A stretch of 64,000 bases of DNA from Prorocentrum cordatum (lineage: Eukaryota > Sar > Dinophyceae > Prorocentrales > Prorocentraceae), in assembly GCA_963575745.1 (NCBI GenBank), contig CAUYUJ010021670.1:1-64000 (forward strand), given 5' to 3'. Position 1 is the first letter of the stretch. Every line of letters begins with the position of its first letter. This document shows positions 1 to 10,648 of the stretch, piece after piece. A program made the translations under genes and the position numbers. The notes under the pieces are model-generated. The model was not told where the DNA came from, ran no database searches, and worked only from the letters and a program-made list of their open reading frames with translations.

Positions 1-3000
1 TGAACCTGCCCCTGGGAGGATAACATCTCATTTGGCATTCTCTGGCCTGGAGCGGCGGTGGCATATCATCTCGCTGACTGTCCACAACTCCGAAGGTGGT
101 GAGGACTGCATCTGGGTTCTCGCGGCCAAGGCGGATCATTTCCTGAAACCCTTGCTCGCGCCTCCAGCTGGCGAGCCCGTCACACTCGTAATGCCGATGA
201 GAGATCGTGCCACGGCCGCCGCGGCACCAGCTACAATCCCTGTCTATCGTGAAACGTTCCTGGAAGAGTTTCTCCTGAGTCCAGAGGCCCCCAGACATGT
301 GCATGCTGACCAGGTCCGCCTGAATAAACTCCCCTTGCCCACGAAGTTGTCTGAGTTCGGCTTTTACAGGATCCAGGAAAGCGAAACCTTGCCATCCATG
401 GTGTGCTGCTGCTGCTAACTCCTGCTGTCTCCTCACTCCTCTATGTATAACCTTCTTCAAATCTGGCATACTGGCTTCTCTGAGATCTACAGGGAGCCCC
501 CGAGGATCTTGCCACTGCGAAAAAGAACTGGCCTTCCAGCCCAGTCTGCGAAGCGTCTGCACAACCGCTCCTGCTGGGCCTATGACGGCCGCCCAACCCT
601 TTGTCTCTCTCTCCAGAGCCGCCGTGAAGATACGAGACATGAGTTTCTCTGGGATCCACTGCTGATGCAACGCCTGCCACCATGTGACCAAGGGTAATGT
701 GTTGACAATATATGATGGATCTAGATCCGCTGGATCTGCCAGAAGGAATTGCACCGCTCGGGATCGGCCTTTCGCCTTCCCGAACAACGCGAAACCAGAG
801 ACTGCCCTGATATCTTTCAAATCCTTATCCGTCATCCCCATCACCCGCACCCCGTAAGTAGCTGCTGAGATCCCTCCCGTCCTGTAAACCTTCGCTAAAC
901 CTTTGCTATGATGTCGTAACGCTCTAAACCGATGCGCTCGTCGTCTTAGCTTGCTGACCCTGCCCTGAATGATCTTCTTGCCTTTGCGAAGCTGCAGACT
1001 GAAATCATGGCCAAGATTCTTGACACTGGCATAAACTGCAAACCGAAAAGCACGTACATCACGGCCTAACTTTTCTGCCACGGCAGGGCAGGAGGACATC
1101 ACCTGGCACTTCTTCTTAGAAACGACTAACTCGAGCTTCTCTAGCTGCCTGCAAAGATCTGGATTCGCCTTCGCTAGCAAAGCTCTTACTCGCTGGGCTG
1201 ATCCAATCGCTGCCAAGGTGATGTCGTCTACCATGACATACAAGGTGAGGGACGGCCAGCGCACCTGCATGTACTCTAGCGCGTCTTGCACTACTACCCT
1301 GAGCATGGTTGTGGCAAACGAGCAACCTGCGATAATTGACCGTGTCAGTATGATGATGGCGGATATCACCTCCCGAACCTTGTGCCTCCTGGGGCCTCCA
1401 TATACCCTGATGAGCAGACGGGCCCTTCTCAAGTTGAAGCCGTGCTTCCTACGCGCTTGCCACAAAACATCGTGAGGGATCTTCTCATAACACTTCTCTA
1501 GATCGACCAAGCCTGAAGCCGAGCACGCGCCGGCCGACGTCGCAGCTTCTGAAACAGCCGCCTGTTGCCGCACAGCGCGCTCGCAGCTCTTGCCCTTGGC
1601 CCCATAAACACAAGCAAGGTCGCGCTCCCTCTCCCATTGCTGTGCTTCACCCCTCCGTATCCTCCCCAATATACGAATGCATGTTGCGAGCGCTCCTATT
1701 GGCCTGAAACCGCCATCTGGCTTCTTGAGGAACGCAATCAGGGCGAGGTCGCACTGATCTGGAATCAAAAACTCCGATTCTATCACCGACAAGAAAAGGC
1801 CAAAAACCCTCAAGGCATCGTCGCTGAGGAACTGCAGGACCTTTGGGCTCCACCCGTCGATGCCTATGGCCGTGCCTTTCTTGAACTTCTTCAAGACTGC
1901 CCTGATTTGTTCTGCTGTTGGGGCTGGTGGAGGGGCCTCAAGAGGAAACTGAAGGTCGCGACTGCCAAGCCTCTGGGGTTCTCCAGCATGCCAGATCTCC
2001 TTCCACTCCGAGACGAGCTGCTTGACCGCGTCGACGGGCCCAGCTGGGCCCTCGGATGGCCCCTTGGGGTCGGGGGCCCAACCTTGAGGCTCCTTGGTCC
2101 ATTTGTAGAGCCCTCCTCCTCCTGAGTCCAGGGATTGGTAAACCCAGGTCCTCCACTCCTTCGTCCTGCTCTTCTTAAACTCAGCCTCCTCCAAGTCCGC
2201 GATGGCCCGAACGGCCTCCAGGGCGGACTGGACGTCCTCGATGACGCTGTGCCGACCTAGCGTGAGCCTGTCGTGAAACCCGCGCCAGCCTGCATGGTCC
2301 TTCAAATTGGGGTGCCTCCAGAGGATCCTATCCAGAAGTTCCCGAACTCCTCGGTCGTCCCAATAGTGGTTCTTGCCCAGAAGAAACCCCAGTTCTTCCA
2401 ACCAAACCTGATACTTCCGAATCGCCCTGGCAGCTTTCGAGCACTTTGGAAACGGCCCCTTGATGTGCTCCAGAATCGGTTTCTCGACGATCTTATAACC
2501 AGTACCCCTCCCAAGATACTTAGCCCGTTCGTTCTCTGGAATACACATCACGTCGCAAAGCTCGGCCTCCATGCGGGTGCACAAGAGGCCGTGCAAGTCT
2601 GTGAAACTCTTCGCCGACATCTCGCCAGCGAGCCCCTCGAATAAACTCGAAAGACACTGCCAATCCTGCGGCGGTGGGACTGGTCCTATGGGCCTCTCGA
2701 CTGGGAAAGGCATCGGCATCTTCAAACATTGCTTCGTCTGAGTGTGGGCGTTAACACCCAACTCCAGACGCACTGGGAAATGAGTCTTATTGGCTGAACT
2801 TACCACTCTCTGGCACGACTTGACCACTCCAATCAACTCATGTGAAACGATACAGAAATCTAGTTCCCTCCAATCTTTCCCAACCCGACAAGTCGGTTTG
2901 TTGCAGCCCACGACGATACCCCTCATCCTGGAAACCGACTTGGCCTGCTGGACCTCCGAAGGTAAACTATTGAAATCCCCCGAGACGATGAAGGGCCTCC

Positions 3001-3490
3001 TGGAAGCATACAAGAACTCTCCCAACTGGTTCATTATTTGCTGCCCACGAGCTCCTGATATGCATTCTCCGTCTGGAAGATAGACTGTAGCTAAGTAGAA
3101 GCCTCCCTTCACGCAGCCGTTCACCCACACGATCGAACAACGCGAATGGAGAAGATGAGAATGATGTCCCTGGACTTCACCGACGCCGACACAACTGCGC
3201 ACACTTATGCCGACTCCTGAGGACACTCCCCCTCGATCAGTTTGCACTCCTGGTGACAACCTAAGTTTCCACCCTTCGCTCGTCATCGACTGTTCCTTCT
3301 GCGAGACGCTATCCTTCAAAACTCTGCATTCCTGGAGGCAGATGATAGAATCGTCGCGCATCAGGGGGTCGGTGAGAAGTGAAGCCGTGCCAGACCATCC
3401 TGAAGTGTTGGCTGCGACTATCCGCCACACCGTTCTTGAACTGGTACTGGTATCCCGACGCGCGGCGGCGCGTGGGCTAAAGATCTGACT
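1..3490 (-). CDS. LINE copy A ORF2: endonuclease-reverse transcriptase, runs off left edge
   Basis: Read on the minus strand, this frame has no stop from 3490 to position 1 (about 1,160 codons) and is cut by the window edge. In order it shows an AP-type endonuclease (about 3430-2770; SGDFNS near 2975, LDFCIVS near 2855, NKTHFPV near 2785), a spacer, then a reverse transcriptase: SGLVDLEKCYEKIPHD (motif A, near 1490), GCSFATTML (motif B, near 1315) and YVMVDDITL (motif C, near 1230). VDD replaces the usual ADD of LINEs but keeps both catalytic aspartates. A Cys/His cluster, CSWC...HRHYEC, lies near 170-235. The frame is offset by one base from ORF1 and overlaps its end (ORF1 stop at 3477-3479), so expression may need frameshifting or re-initiation; this is inference. 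No RNase H was seen. An open frame this long suggests a young, possibly active copy. Confidence 0.88.
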
Positions 3491-4604
3491 GGTCCTCTGG
3501 AGCCTGGCCGCCCTTGCCTGCCCCTGGGCCCTTGCCCTCGATGAGCGGGTGGCTGCCGACCAGCTTGCGGGCGTGCTCGCGCAGTTCCGCCGCCGACTTG
3601 GCCGTGCCCTTGCCGAACGTCGGCGGCGCTGGGGGCGCCTCGGCGCGCGGCGGCGGCTCGGCGGCGGCGTCGGCGCCTCCAGCTGCTGCTGGCGCCGCGG
3701 CCTGGCCGTTGCCTGCCTCCGTCGCCGCTGCAGCGCCTCCGCCCTGGTCGCCCGCGGCCTCCTGGCGGCGGCGCTTCGCCTGCAGGCGAGCCTTGAGCTC
3801 CTCATGCTCCTTCTTGCACTGCTCTGCCTTCTTCTTGATTTCCCCGAACATCGACTGTGCCAGGGTCTGGAACTGCTCCTTGAGTAACTGCTCTCGCTTC
3901 TTCGCCTCCTCGCGGTCTTTGTCGGCCACGTCCACGTAGTCCGACAGCCCGAAGAGGTCCTCTCCGCACGTGAGGTCCCATTGGGCCGTGCCGCTGAGGA
4001 GGTCCTCCAGCCGCACCATGGGCGCCTTCGCCTCTGCCACAGGAGTGACTTCAGCGTGGAGCTCACGGATGGCCTCCTTGTAGATCGCCTCCTGCTGCTC
4101 GATTTGGCCCAGCAGGGACGCGACCGTGCCCTCCTGCTTGGTGACCTGCTGCTGCAAGCCTTCCAAGACGCCCGACTCCTTGGCCAGGTCGTTCTCGAGC
4201 TGCTTGATTGTCTTGTGAGCCTGGTCCGCCCGTACTTGTGGCGACACCAGCTGCTTGTCACGGATGGCCAGCACCTGCTGGTAGTACTCGACCATGCCAC
4301 TGTTGTTGCTCTTCTCCCCGAGGGACACGAGCTGCTTGATCTCTGCCACTGACAGCTCTGGGACGGGGTCAACTCCACCTTGAAGCCCGACTGGACGAGG
4401 TGCGCTGCCATGGCCCCCGCCAGCACCAGGACTAAAGAGGCCTGGAGGAGGCTCCACGTCCTTGCCCTTGCCCTTGGTCTTCTTGGGCTTGCCCGTCTTC
4501 CAGTGGCGACTGCAATGCTTACACCATGCTTCTGACATTGCCGTTTTTCCGCACCCGCAGTGTGAGCATCTCCAGATCGACGCGTCATGCCAGCCTCCTG
4601 CCAT
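3477..4604 (-). CDS. LINE copy A ORF1: zinc-finger and coiled-coil gag-like protein
   Basis: A 375-residue frame directly upstream of ORF2. The N-terminus (residues 8-35) has a CxxC...CxxC finger (WRCSHCGCG...WCKHCSRHW), like RanBP2-type or ribbon fingers. It is followed by a Lys-rich stretch, a Gly/Pro linker, and a long helical coiled-coil region (about residues 80-300, with QQQVTKQEGTVASLLGQ and KKREQLLKEQ). The tail is Ala/Pro-rich and ends EDQSDL. ORF1 proteins of LINEs bind their own RNA; that role is inferred from position and architecture, not from a named family match. The start ATG at 4602-4604 is the first Met before the finger, about 160 bases downstream of a spliced-leader relic. 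Confidence 0.75.
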   Translation of the reverse strand: MAGGWHDASIWRCSHCGCGKTAMSEAWCKHCSRHWKTGKPKKTKGKGKDVEPPPGLFSPGAGGGHGSAPRPVGLQGGVDPVPELSVAEIKQLVSLGEKSNNSGMVEYYQQVLAIRDKQLVSPQVRADQAHKTIKQLENDLAKESGVLEGLQQQVTKQEGTVASLLGQIEQQEAIYKEAIRELHAEVTPVAEAKAPMVRLEDLLSGTAQWDLTCGEDLFGLSDYVDVADKDREEAKKREQLLKEQFQTLAQSMFGEIKKKAEQCKKEHEELKARLQAKRRRQEAAGDQGGGAAAATEAGNGQAAAPAAAGGADAAAEPPPRAEAPPAPPTFGKGTAKSAAELREHARKLVGSHPLIEGKGPGAGKGGQAPEDQSDL

Positions 4605-4763
4605 CTCGCGTCTTCCAGAGAAGGTGTTAAATTCACTGAGCCTGAACGGAACGTAGTCAGTGTAGGACTCTCACCCTGGGCAGGGCCTCTGATCGAGAGT
4701 CGTGCGGGTCCCTCGACCACCTTGAGCCCCGACCCCAGGGAAGGCGAAGGCCCCAGGCAACGG

Positions 4764-4782
4764 CTTGAGCCAATGTCTACGG
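4764..4782 (-). other. Relic of the dinoflagellate spliced leader at the 5' end of LINE copy A
   Basis: On the minus strand the sequence reads CCGTAGACATTGGCTCAAG. The conserved dinoflagellate leader has CCGTAGC, then CATTTTGGCTCAAG. The relic therefore differs by one substitution (C to A) and loss of two T in the T-run. It sits about 160 bases upstream of the ORF1 start in the same orientation, where a leader would be if the inserted copy came from a trans-spliced transcript. A shorter GGCTCAAG match lies nearby at about 4722-4731 and may be a second, weaker relic. Confidence 0.7.
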
Positions 4783-4784
4783 AT

Positions 4785-5163
4785 CTCTCCTCCTCCCCCT
4801 CCTCCTCCTCCTCCTCCTCCTCCTCCTCCTCCTCCTCCTCCGCGTCCTCCTCCTCCTCCTCCTCCCTCTCCTCCTCCTCCCTCTCCTCCTCCTCTCTCCT
4901 CCTCCTTCCTTCCTCCTCCTACTCCTCCTGCCTCCTCCTCCTCCTCCTCTCCCTCCTCACCTCCCTCCTCCCTCACATCCTCCTCTCCTCCTTCCTCCTC
5001 CCCCTCCTCTCTCCTTCCTCCTCCTCCTTCCTCCTCTCCTCCTCCTCCTCCTCACTCCTACTCCCCCTCCCCCTCCTCCTCCTTCCCTCCTACTTCCTCC
5101 TCTCTCCTCCTCCTCCTCCTCCTCCTCCTCCTCCTCCTCCTCCTCCTCCTCCTCCTCCCCCCC
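4785..5163. repeat. (TCC)n / CCT-rich tract
   Basis: About 380 bases of TCC/CCT with scattered T and A interruptions. Open frames across it encode only Ser, Pro or Leu runs, or Glu/Gly/Arg on the other strand, and are not genes. Confidence 0.95.
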
Positions 5164-5167
5164 TCTG

Positions 5168-5257
5168 AGCGAGGCGGCCGCCTGGCGGCGCTGGCTCGCC
5201 AGCTTCCTGGACGTGCTGCTGCGGCGCGGGGCCGCGGGCCTCGCCGAGGGAGGCGTG
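5168..5257 (+). CDS. Candidate exon 1 of unrecognised plus-strand gene
   Basis: A GC-rich, non-repetitive island between two simple-repeat tracts. It reads EAAAWRRWLASFLDVLLRR then GAAGLAE, an amphipathic helix-like segment. If spliced after GCCGAG (5255-5257) it joins in phase to the candidate exon at 7176. The two junctions share CGCCGAGG, the same kind of short duplication seen at the topoisomerase and kinesin introns. No family was recognised. The following bases to about 5320 stay open (GGVSQSQSLQSGHP), and a related sequence (GVAASQPQTLQSQSS) recurs at about 5562-5606. Confidence 0.4.
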
Positions 5258-5329
5258 TCGCAGTCGCAGTCGCTGCAGAGCGGGCACCCGCAGGCGGGGG
5301 GCCCCATCGCGGCGTGGTCGGCGTCGGGG

Positions 5330-5856
5330 GGGGGGTCGGGGGTTCGAAGCTCGAGGCTCGAGGCTCGAAGGGCGGTCGGGGGCTCGAGGCTCGAGGGGCG
5401 GAGGTGCGGAGGTGCGGGGGGGAGGAAAACAGTGAATGCTGGCAATTGGTGCCTTAAGGTCTTGAAGGTCTGAGTTGTGGAGGTACGTTGGCACCCCTCC
5501 CTACGGCCGTCTTCGCTGGCCGAGGGGCCGCGAACGGAGAGGGGGAGGAGGTGGAGGAGGTGGGCGTGGCGGCGTCGCAGCCGCAGACGCTGCAAAGCCA
5601 GTCGTCGCCGTCGTTGTCGCCGCCGTCGCTCGTCGTTCGCCGCTGCCGCCATGTCGACGCTGGCGGCGTTGTCGCTGCCCTCGCCGTTGTCGCCGTCGCC
5701 GTCGTCGTCTTTGTCGTTGTCGTCGTCGTCTTCGTAAATGTCGCCGTGGTTGTCATCGTCGTCGTCGTTGGCGTCGTCGTCGTTGTCGTTGGCGTCGGCG
5801 TCGGCGTCGGCGTCGGGGGTCGGCGTCGGCGTCGGGGGTCGGCGTCGTCGTCGGGG

Positions 5857-5916
<60 letters not shown>

Positions 5917-6921
5917 TTCGTCAGTGTCTTCACATTCCTGCTCCCTCGTCCCTCGCTCTCCTCCCCCCATCCCTCCTCCCTTCTCCAAACCAGAAAATGT
6001 TGCGTCGCCTCCGTTCCCTCGCCTCCTTCCCTGCCTACCCCATCCTGGCTCCATGCCTCCGCTGTAGGCTTTGTCGCCGATGCGGGCCTTGGGAGCTCCC
6101 GCCCCATCCCTGCAGCATGTTCTGTTTGGTGCACCGTTTTTGTCGCTGGCGACCCCAGAGGCTGACCTGCAGGCGCAGATCACTGTCGCGATTGCTTCGT
6201 CCATACGAGACGCACGGAGGGATGCGCCCTCCCGCCACAGTCGGCCCTACCCACCTCTCCTCTGGCAAGCCCCGGCCAGCATGTGGGGGCGAGGGGCATC
6301 CGGCCGCGGCGAAGACGGCGCCCCTCAGCCCCCCCGAGACCAGGACACAGACTCACCAGGACACTGGCAAGTCTGGAAAACAACACGCTCTCCTGCACAG
6401 TCAGATTTTGGTCCTCCAGTGCATGTTGTTTCCCGCTGCGCTTGGTCGTCCGGTGCATGGTTCTGCTGCTGCACTGCAGGATTCGAGTCTTTGTCCAGGT
6501 CTGGGGACATGTTGCAGGCTTTCATGGCCTTTGTCCTGGTTTATTCTGGGAATGTTGCAGCGCAGTTGTTTGTCCGTGTCGCCCTCTTGTGCGATGCACT
6601 TTTCTGTTCGTGCCGCCGTCGGGGAAAAATTGCTTCGACGTATGTTGGATATCCTGGTCTAGCGTGTCCGGGTTTAGGGGTCCCTGAGCCCCAGGAGGCA
6701 CAGCAAGTTTCAAATACGTCCAGCGACCTCGGCTGTCGATTCTCATCCCTCGGCGGTCGAGCCCCAGTATACCACGAGGAGAGCACGAGGGCAGGGCGGA
6801 CCCGCTCCCCCTCCGTCGATGACCAGCGTCGTCGTGAAATCCCCTAGGAGGCCTCCGGAGGGTTGGAGCGGCCTGAGAAGGGCTAACGACTATGAAACAC
6901 AAAGCAAAGCGAGCGATCTTT
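5330..6921. other. Repeat-rich non-genic stretch
   Basis: 5335-5415 holds GAGGCTCGAGGC-type short repeats. About 5590-5930 is a GTC/GTCGGC triplet array. 5930-6921 is unique-looking sequence in which I recognise no gene; its open frames are short and lack motifs. Confidence 0.6.
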
Positions 6922-7105
6922 CCAGACATGCGACGTCCAGAGTTGTTCAGTACAGAGCCCCTGGAAGTCCAAACCCTTTCCCCAGGACCGGTTTTTCATC
7001 CTGAGTCGTAGTTTGACGCTCCCGAGGCCCGGCGAGGACCCCCCGAGGCCGAAATTGGCCAGAAGCCTCCTGTCCTGAATTCTTGACGACGCGGGCCTTT
7101 CTGGG
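6922..7105 (+). mobile_element. Family 1 inverted-repeat element, forward copy
   Basis: Starts CCAGACATGCGACGTCC and ends TTTCTGGG, with the family's internal GAGGCCCGGCGAGG and GAGGCCGAAA blocks. The sequence immediately 5' (about 6889-6921) and immediately 3' (7106-7138) form an imperfect direct repeat, 25 of 33 positions by eye, including CACAAAGC[A/G]AAGCGAG. Confidence 0.8.
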
Positions 7106-7175
7106 ACTACGGAGCACAAAGCGAAGCGAGAGCTCTCGTCGAGCCTCGAGCCTCGCTTCGGCCCTCGGTCCGCCG

Positions 7176-7281
7176 AGGTGCACCTGCTCCTCACGCGCCT
7201 GGCGCAGGTGGAGGACAAGCCCGTGCTGGAGCCCGAGCTGCTGAGCCAGCTGCCAGCTCTGTACGACAGCGTGCAGGGACC
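7176..7281 (+). CDS. Candidate exon 2 of unrecognised plus-strand gene
   Basis: Reads VHLLLTRLAQVEDKPVLEPE then LLSQLPALYDSVQ, a coding-like helical segment with balanced composition, wedged between a family 1 element and a GTC array. The acceptor would be GCCGAG before GTGCAC. Joined to the island at 5168-5257 it gives one continuous helical stretch. The donor is uncertain (after GTGCAG, or GT within it). No family assignment is possible; on inspection it is neither kinesin nor topoisomerase. Confidence 0.4.
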
Positions 7282-7284
7282 CCG

Positions 7285-7770
7285 GCTCCGCCGTCGTCGT
7301 CGTCGCCGCTGTCGTCTTCGTTGTCGCCGTCCTCGTCGTCGTCGTCGTCGTCGTCGTCGACGTCGACGTCAGCGTCGTCGTTGTCGTCTTCCTCGTAGTC
7401 CTCGTAGTCCTCGTCTTCGTCCTCGTCGTCGTCGTCGCCGCCGCCGTCGTCTTCGTAGTCGCCGTCCTCGTCGTCGTCGTCGTCTTTGTCGTCGTCCTCG
7501 TTGTTCTCGGCGTCCTCGGCGTCCTCGTCGTCCTTCTCCTCGTTCTCGTCGTCGTCGTCGTCGGCGACTCGGCTAATTTCGCTGACCTTTCGCTGGAGTT
7601 ACTCCTGACGCGGGCCCGAGGGATTGGAGTCGGCTGGGGGTGCGAGGTGGCCCAGCAATGGTCCTGGCCAGCAGGACGGGGGGCGAGGAGGAGGAGAAGG
7701 AGGAGAAGGAGGAGAAGGAGGAGAAGGAGGAGAAGGAGGAGAAGGAGGAGAAGGAGGAGGAGAAGGAACA
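7285..7770. repeat. GTC-rich array followed by (GGAGAA)n minisatellite
   Basis: About 7285-7565 is dominated by CGTCGTCGTCG with CTC/TTC interruptions. 7685-7770 is a short GGAGAAGGA-type tandem. Frames across it encode only Arg, Thr, Ser or Glu/Lys runs. Confidence 0.9.
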
Positions 7771-8318
7771 AGTGAGTTGGAGTGAAACGCTGTATCAGAT
7801 GGACCCCGGGAGGGGTCCGATGACTGATTTCGAGCCGATTTTCTCAGGGACCATCCGGCCCAGACCCTCCCGCCGCTTCCAACCAAAGGGGCCCGTCCAA
7901 ACCGGCTTGCGCGCTCGGATTTGACCTCCCCCATTGCCTTCCTGAAGCCGCGCACCAAAGGTCCCTCTTGCTCAGGGTCTCTCTAGCGCGTCAGCGGACG
8001 ACGACGAGAACGACGACGGCGACGGCGATGGCCCAGCCGCATTGGTTCCGCGCGTCTGGAGAGGTCCGCCGTCGTTGGACGATCTAGGATCAACGCTTTT
8101 TTACGTCTGATCGGCCTGGCCTGCGCACCTAGCGCATCGCCACGTTCTCCTGCAGAGCGGCCTCGCACTCCTGCCGCGCCGAAGGCCCCTTTCCTGTCGC
8201 CGTCTCCAGCACCCCGTCGCCGTCTCCAGCACACCTTTTTTTTCCCATCCGTTCCCCATGCGTCCCTCCGCGGACGGCGAGGTCAGGCGGTCGGCAGTCA
8301 GTTGTGGCAATTGCTCCA
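7771..8318. other. No gene recognised
   Basis: Mixed-composition sequence with small internal repeats (GTCGCCGTCTCCAGCACACC near 8197-8236). No domain or motif is visible in any frame. Confidence 0.5.
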
Positions 8319-8476
8319 GGCCGCCTAAACGGGGTCCGAAGAGATGGGGGTTGGAGGACGCGCCGCATCGCCGATGCATCGGCGATGCTGGTCGACGCGG
8401 AGCCCGATTTTCTTTCCTGAATTGGCGACGCTGCGCGAGCTTGCGACCCCACCTGCTCGGACCCCACCTGGGAAGT
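8319..8476. mobile_element. Family 2 inverted-repeat element (degenerate copy)
   Basis: The left end GGCCGCCTAAACGGGGTCCG and the right end CTCGGACCCCACCTGGG are inverted relatives of the family ends GGCCTCCTAGATGGGGTC. The interior has the typical CGCCGATGCATCGGCGATG palindromic units. Confidence 0.65.
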
Positions 8477-8782
8477 CTCCTCTTGTGTCTTTGTCTGTTC
8501 GGTCCTGCGAAGGTGTGTCCCTGCAGGCCCGAAGAGGGTTGGCAACGTTCACACACACACAGACTCCGATCGGGAGCCTTGAGACGGGGTCACGGCAAAC
8601 GGGGGTCAGCTAGAGCGCCAGACCTTGCAGGATCGTGCAGAACCATGGTTGCATTGACCTGGGCTAGCGCGCAGGACCCTGCAGGATCTTGCAGGATCTT
8701 GCAAAGTCTGACTGAGTTAGCATCAACCTGGGTCAGTGCGTCCCCGATCCGATCTTCGGGCCTCGCAGCGGCTGACGCTGCT

Positions 8783-8907
8783 GCGCGCTCTGCGCTCCCC
8801 CTCGGGCGTGCGGGGTGCGGAGGGAGCCCCCGCCCAAGGTCGGAGGACCTGGCGCGGGGGGACCTGGCCGTGCGCTGGGACAGCGGCCAGTGCCAGGACC
8901 CTCTGCG
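8783..8907 (+). CDS. Weak candidate exon 3 of unrecognised plus-strand gene
   Basis: A non-repetitive GC-rich island following CCTCGCAG and ending at CTGCGC before a canonical-looking GTGAG donor. Two frames are open: RLTLLRALRSPSG..., which continues in phase from the candidate exon at 7176-7281, or ADAAARSAL...SEDLARGDLAVRWDSG. I cannot choose between them. Listed because the island architecture matches that of the certain genes in the window. Confidence 0.25.
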
Positions 8908-8929
8908 CGTGAGCCACCCTGCATCCGCC

Positions 8930-9140
8930 CTCGCCCTCGCCCTCGCCGCCGCCGTCGCTGCCGCCGCCGTCGCAGCTGCCGCCATCCATCGCCGTCGCCA
9001 TCGTCGCCGCCGCCGCCGCCGACTCCGGCGCCGTCGCCCTCGCAATCGCCGCCGCCGCCTCCGCCGTCGTCGTCGCCGTCGCCGTCGCCGCCACCGCCGC
9101 CGCCGCCGCCGACGCCATCGCCGTCGTCGTCGTCGTCGTC
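8930..9140. repeat. GCC/GTC triplet array
   Basis: GCCGTCGCCGCCGCC-type sequence with scattered variants. Translations are Ala, Pro or Arg runs only. Confidence 0.9.
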
Positions 9141-9544
9141 GCCGTTTTCGGACGTTGTTAATTGCTGTCGTCGGATGTTCCTGCCCCTTTCCAAGCCTCC
9201 CAGAAGGTGATGAGGAGGCCCCTGCGTGTCTCCAGAGACCCCCCCCAGTTTGGGGGCTCTGGATCTTGTCGTCGGCTCAACTATACCAGCGAGGGAGAAT
9301 AATCACAGATTTGTTTCAGGGCGGTCCAGGAACAACGCGGGCATTGCCTCCTCTCTCTCGCACGATTCGGGTTGACCCAACAGGGGGTCCAGCGACAAGG
9401 GGGTGGTGCAATAGATTTGGTGCAATAGGTGTGTGGGTTTCGATAGATCCGGGGCGTGCAAGACATTCCAGTGCGCAAATGTATTGCTGGGCTTTCTCGT
9501 GCAATACATTACTTGGACAGAGACGCCCCCCTTCCCGATGTCCA
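9141..9544. other. No gene recognised
   Basis: Contains short GGTGCAATAG / GTGCAATACATT repeats near 9405-9512, related in style to the GTGGTGCAA arrays at 32.6 and 39.2 kb. No coding signal. Confidence 0.5.
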
Positions 9545-9749
9545 GGCCTCTTCAGATGGGGTCGGAGTAGATGGGGTCCGAGGATCGCGCCGCATCGCCG
9601 ATGCATCGCCGACGCGGCTCGATGTGGAGCCCGATGTTCTCCACGCCGACCTTGCCGATGCATCGCCGACGTCGCCGATGCATCCCCGATGCATCGCCGA
9701 TGCGGTCCTATCCTCCGGCCCCACCTACTCGGACCCCATCTAGGAGGCC
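9545..9749. mobile_element. Family 2 inverted-repeat element
   Basis: Best-preserved copy of the family. The left end GGCCTCTTCAGATGGGGTCG and the inverted right end CCCCATCTAGGAGGCC form arms of roughly 45 bases. The interior carries several GCATCGCCGATGCATCGCCG units. There is no coding capacity. Confidence 0.8.
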
Positions 9750-9799
9750 CCTGCCGAGACATCTGAGCATGTCCTCATCGGGCGCAAGTCCTCCTCTCT

Positions 9800-9900
9800 A
9801 CCGAGACCTCCATCTGAGGAGGACTTCCTCCATCTGAGAGGGGAGAAGGTCCTCATCTGAGGAGGACCTCCTCCATCTGAGGAGGTCCTCCTCCAGGAGG
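9800..9900. repeat. TCATCTGAGGAGGACC-type minisatellite
   Basis: Four to five degenerate units built from CATCTGAGGAGGAC/CTCCTCC. Confidence 0.8.
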
Positions 9901-10030
9901 AGGGGCAGGAGGCAGCAGCCGCGTCGGCGGCAGCGCCGCGCACAGTTCGGCCTCGCGCGGCGCAGGACGACGAGCTGCGCAGGTCGCTCCCGCGCACGCG
10001 CCCGCGCGTGCGACGACGCCGACGGCGACC

Positions 10031-10079
<49 letters not shown>

Positions 10080-10116
10080 ACGAGGACGACGACGACGACA
10101 ACAGACGACGGTGACG

Positions 10117-10149
<33 letters not shown>

Positions 10150-10640
10150 TTGCGACGATTGGCGGTGGCGGCGAAGAGGAGGAGGAGGAGGAGGAGGAGG
10201 AGGAGGACGGCGAGGATGACGACTGGCGGCAACGGCGAGGGCGATCACGACGCATGCGACTTTGGCGGCGGTCGGCGACGACGATGTCGGCGGCGGCGGA
10301 GATTGAGGTGGTGGCGTCGACGAGGCCGACTGTGCGGTTACGACGTCCTGCCCTGGGGGCGGCGCTGGAGGCACCGCCAGCAGGGGCACCCAGCGCCGAC
10401 CACGGACACCCGCGCGGGCCTCCGAGCAATTTCGTGGAGTTCCTTCTCGGGAGGGGGAATTCCTCTTCGGGAGGAGAAGGAGGAGGAGGAGGAGGAGGAG
10501 GAGGAGGAGGAGGAGGAGGAGGAGGAGGAGGAGGAGGAGGAGGAGACCCCAGCTCGTGGGACATGGCATGGCGTCCCATGGAGGCCCCCAGGTCGTGGGG
10601 CGATGGGCGGGGCGCGCCAAGGTGCCTCGCCGTCACCGCC
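9901..10640. repeat. GAC and GGA triplet arrays with short unique islands
   Basis: (GAC)n at about 10018-10150, (GGA)n at about 10172-10205 and 10475-10545. The intervening islands (9900-10015 and 10250-10450) are GC-rich and could hide small exons, but no frame is convincing. Confidence 0.75.
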
Positions 10641-10648
10641 AGAGGGGT

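Noticed and set aside
4957-6204. Long Asp/Arg/Glu-rich frames on both strands
   Set aside because: They are translations of CCT and GTC triplet arrays.
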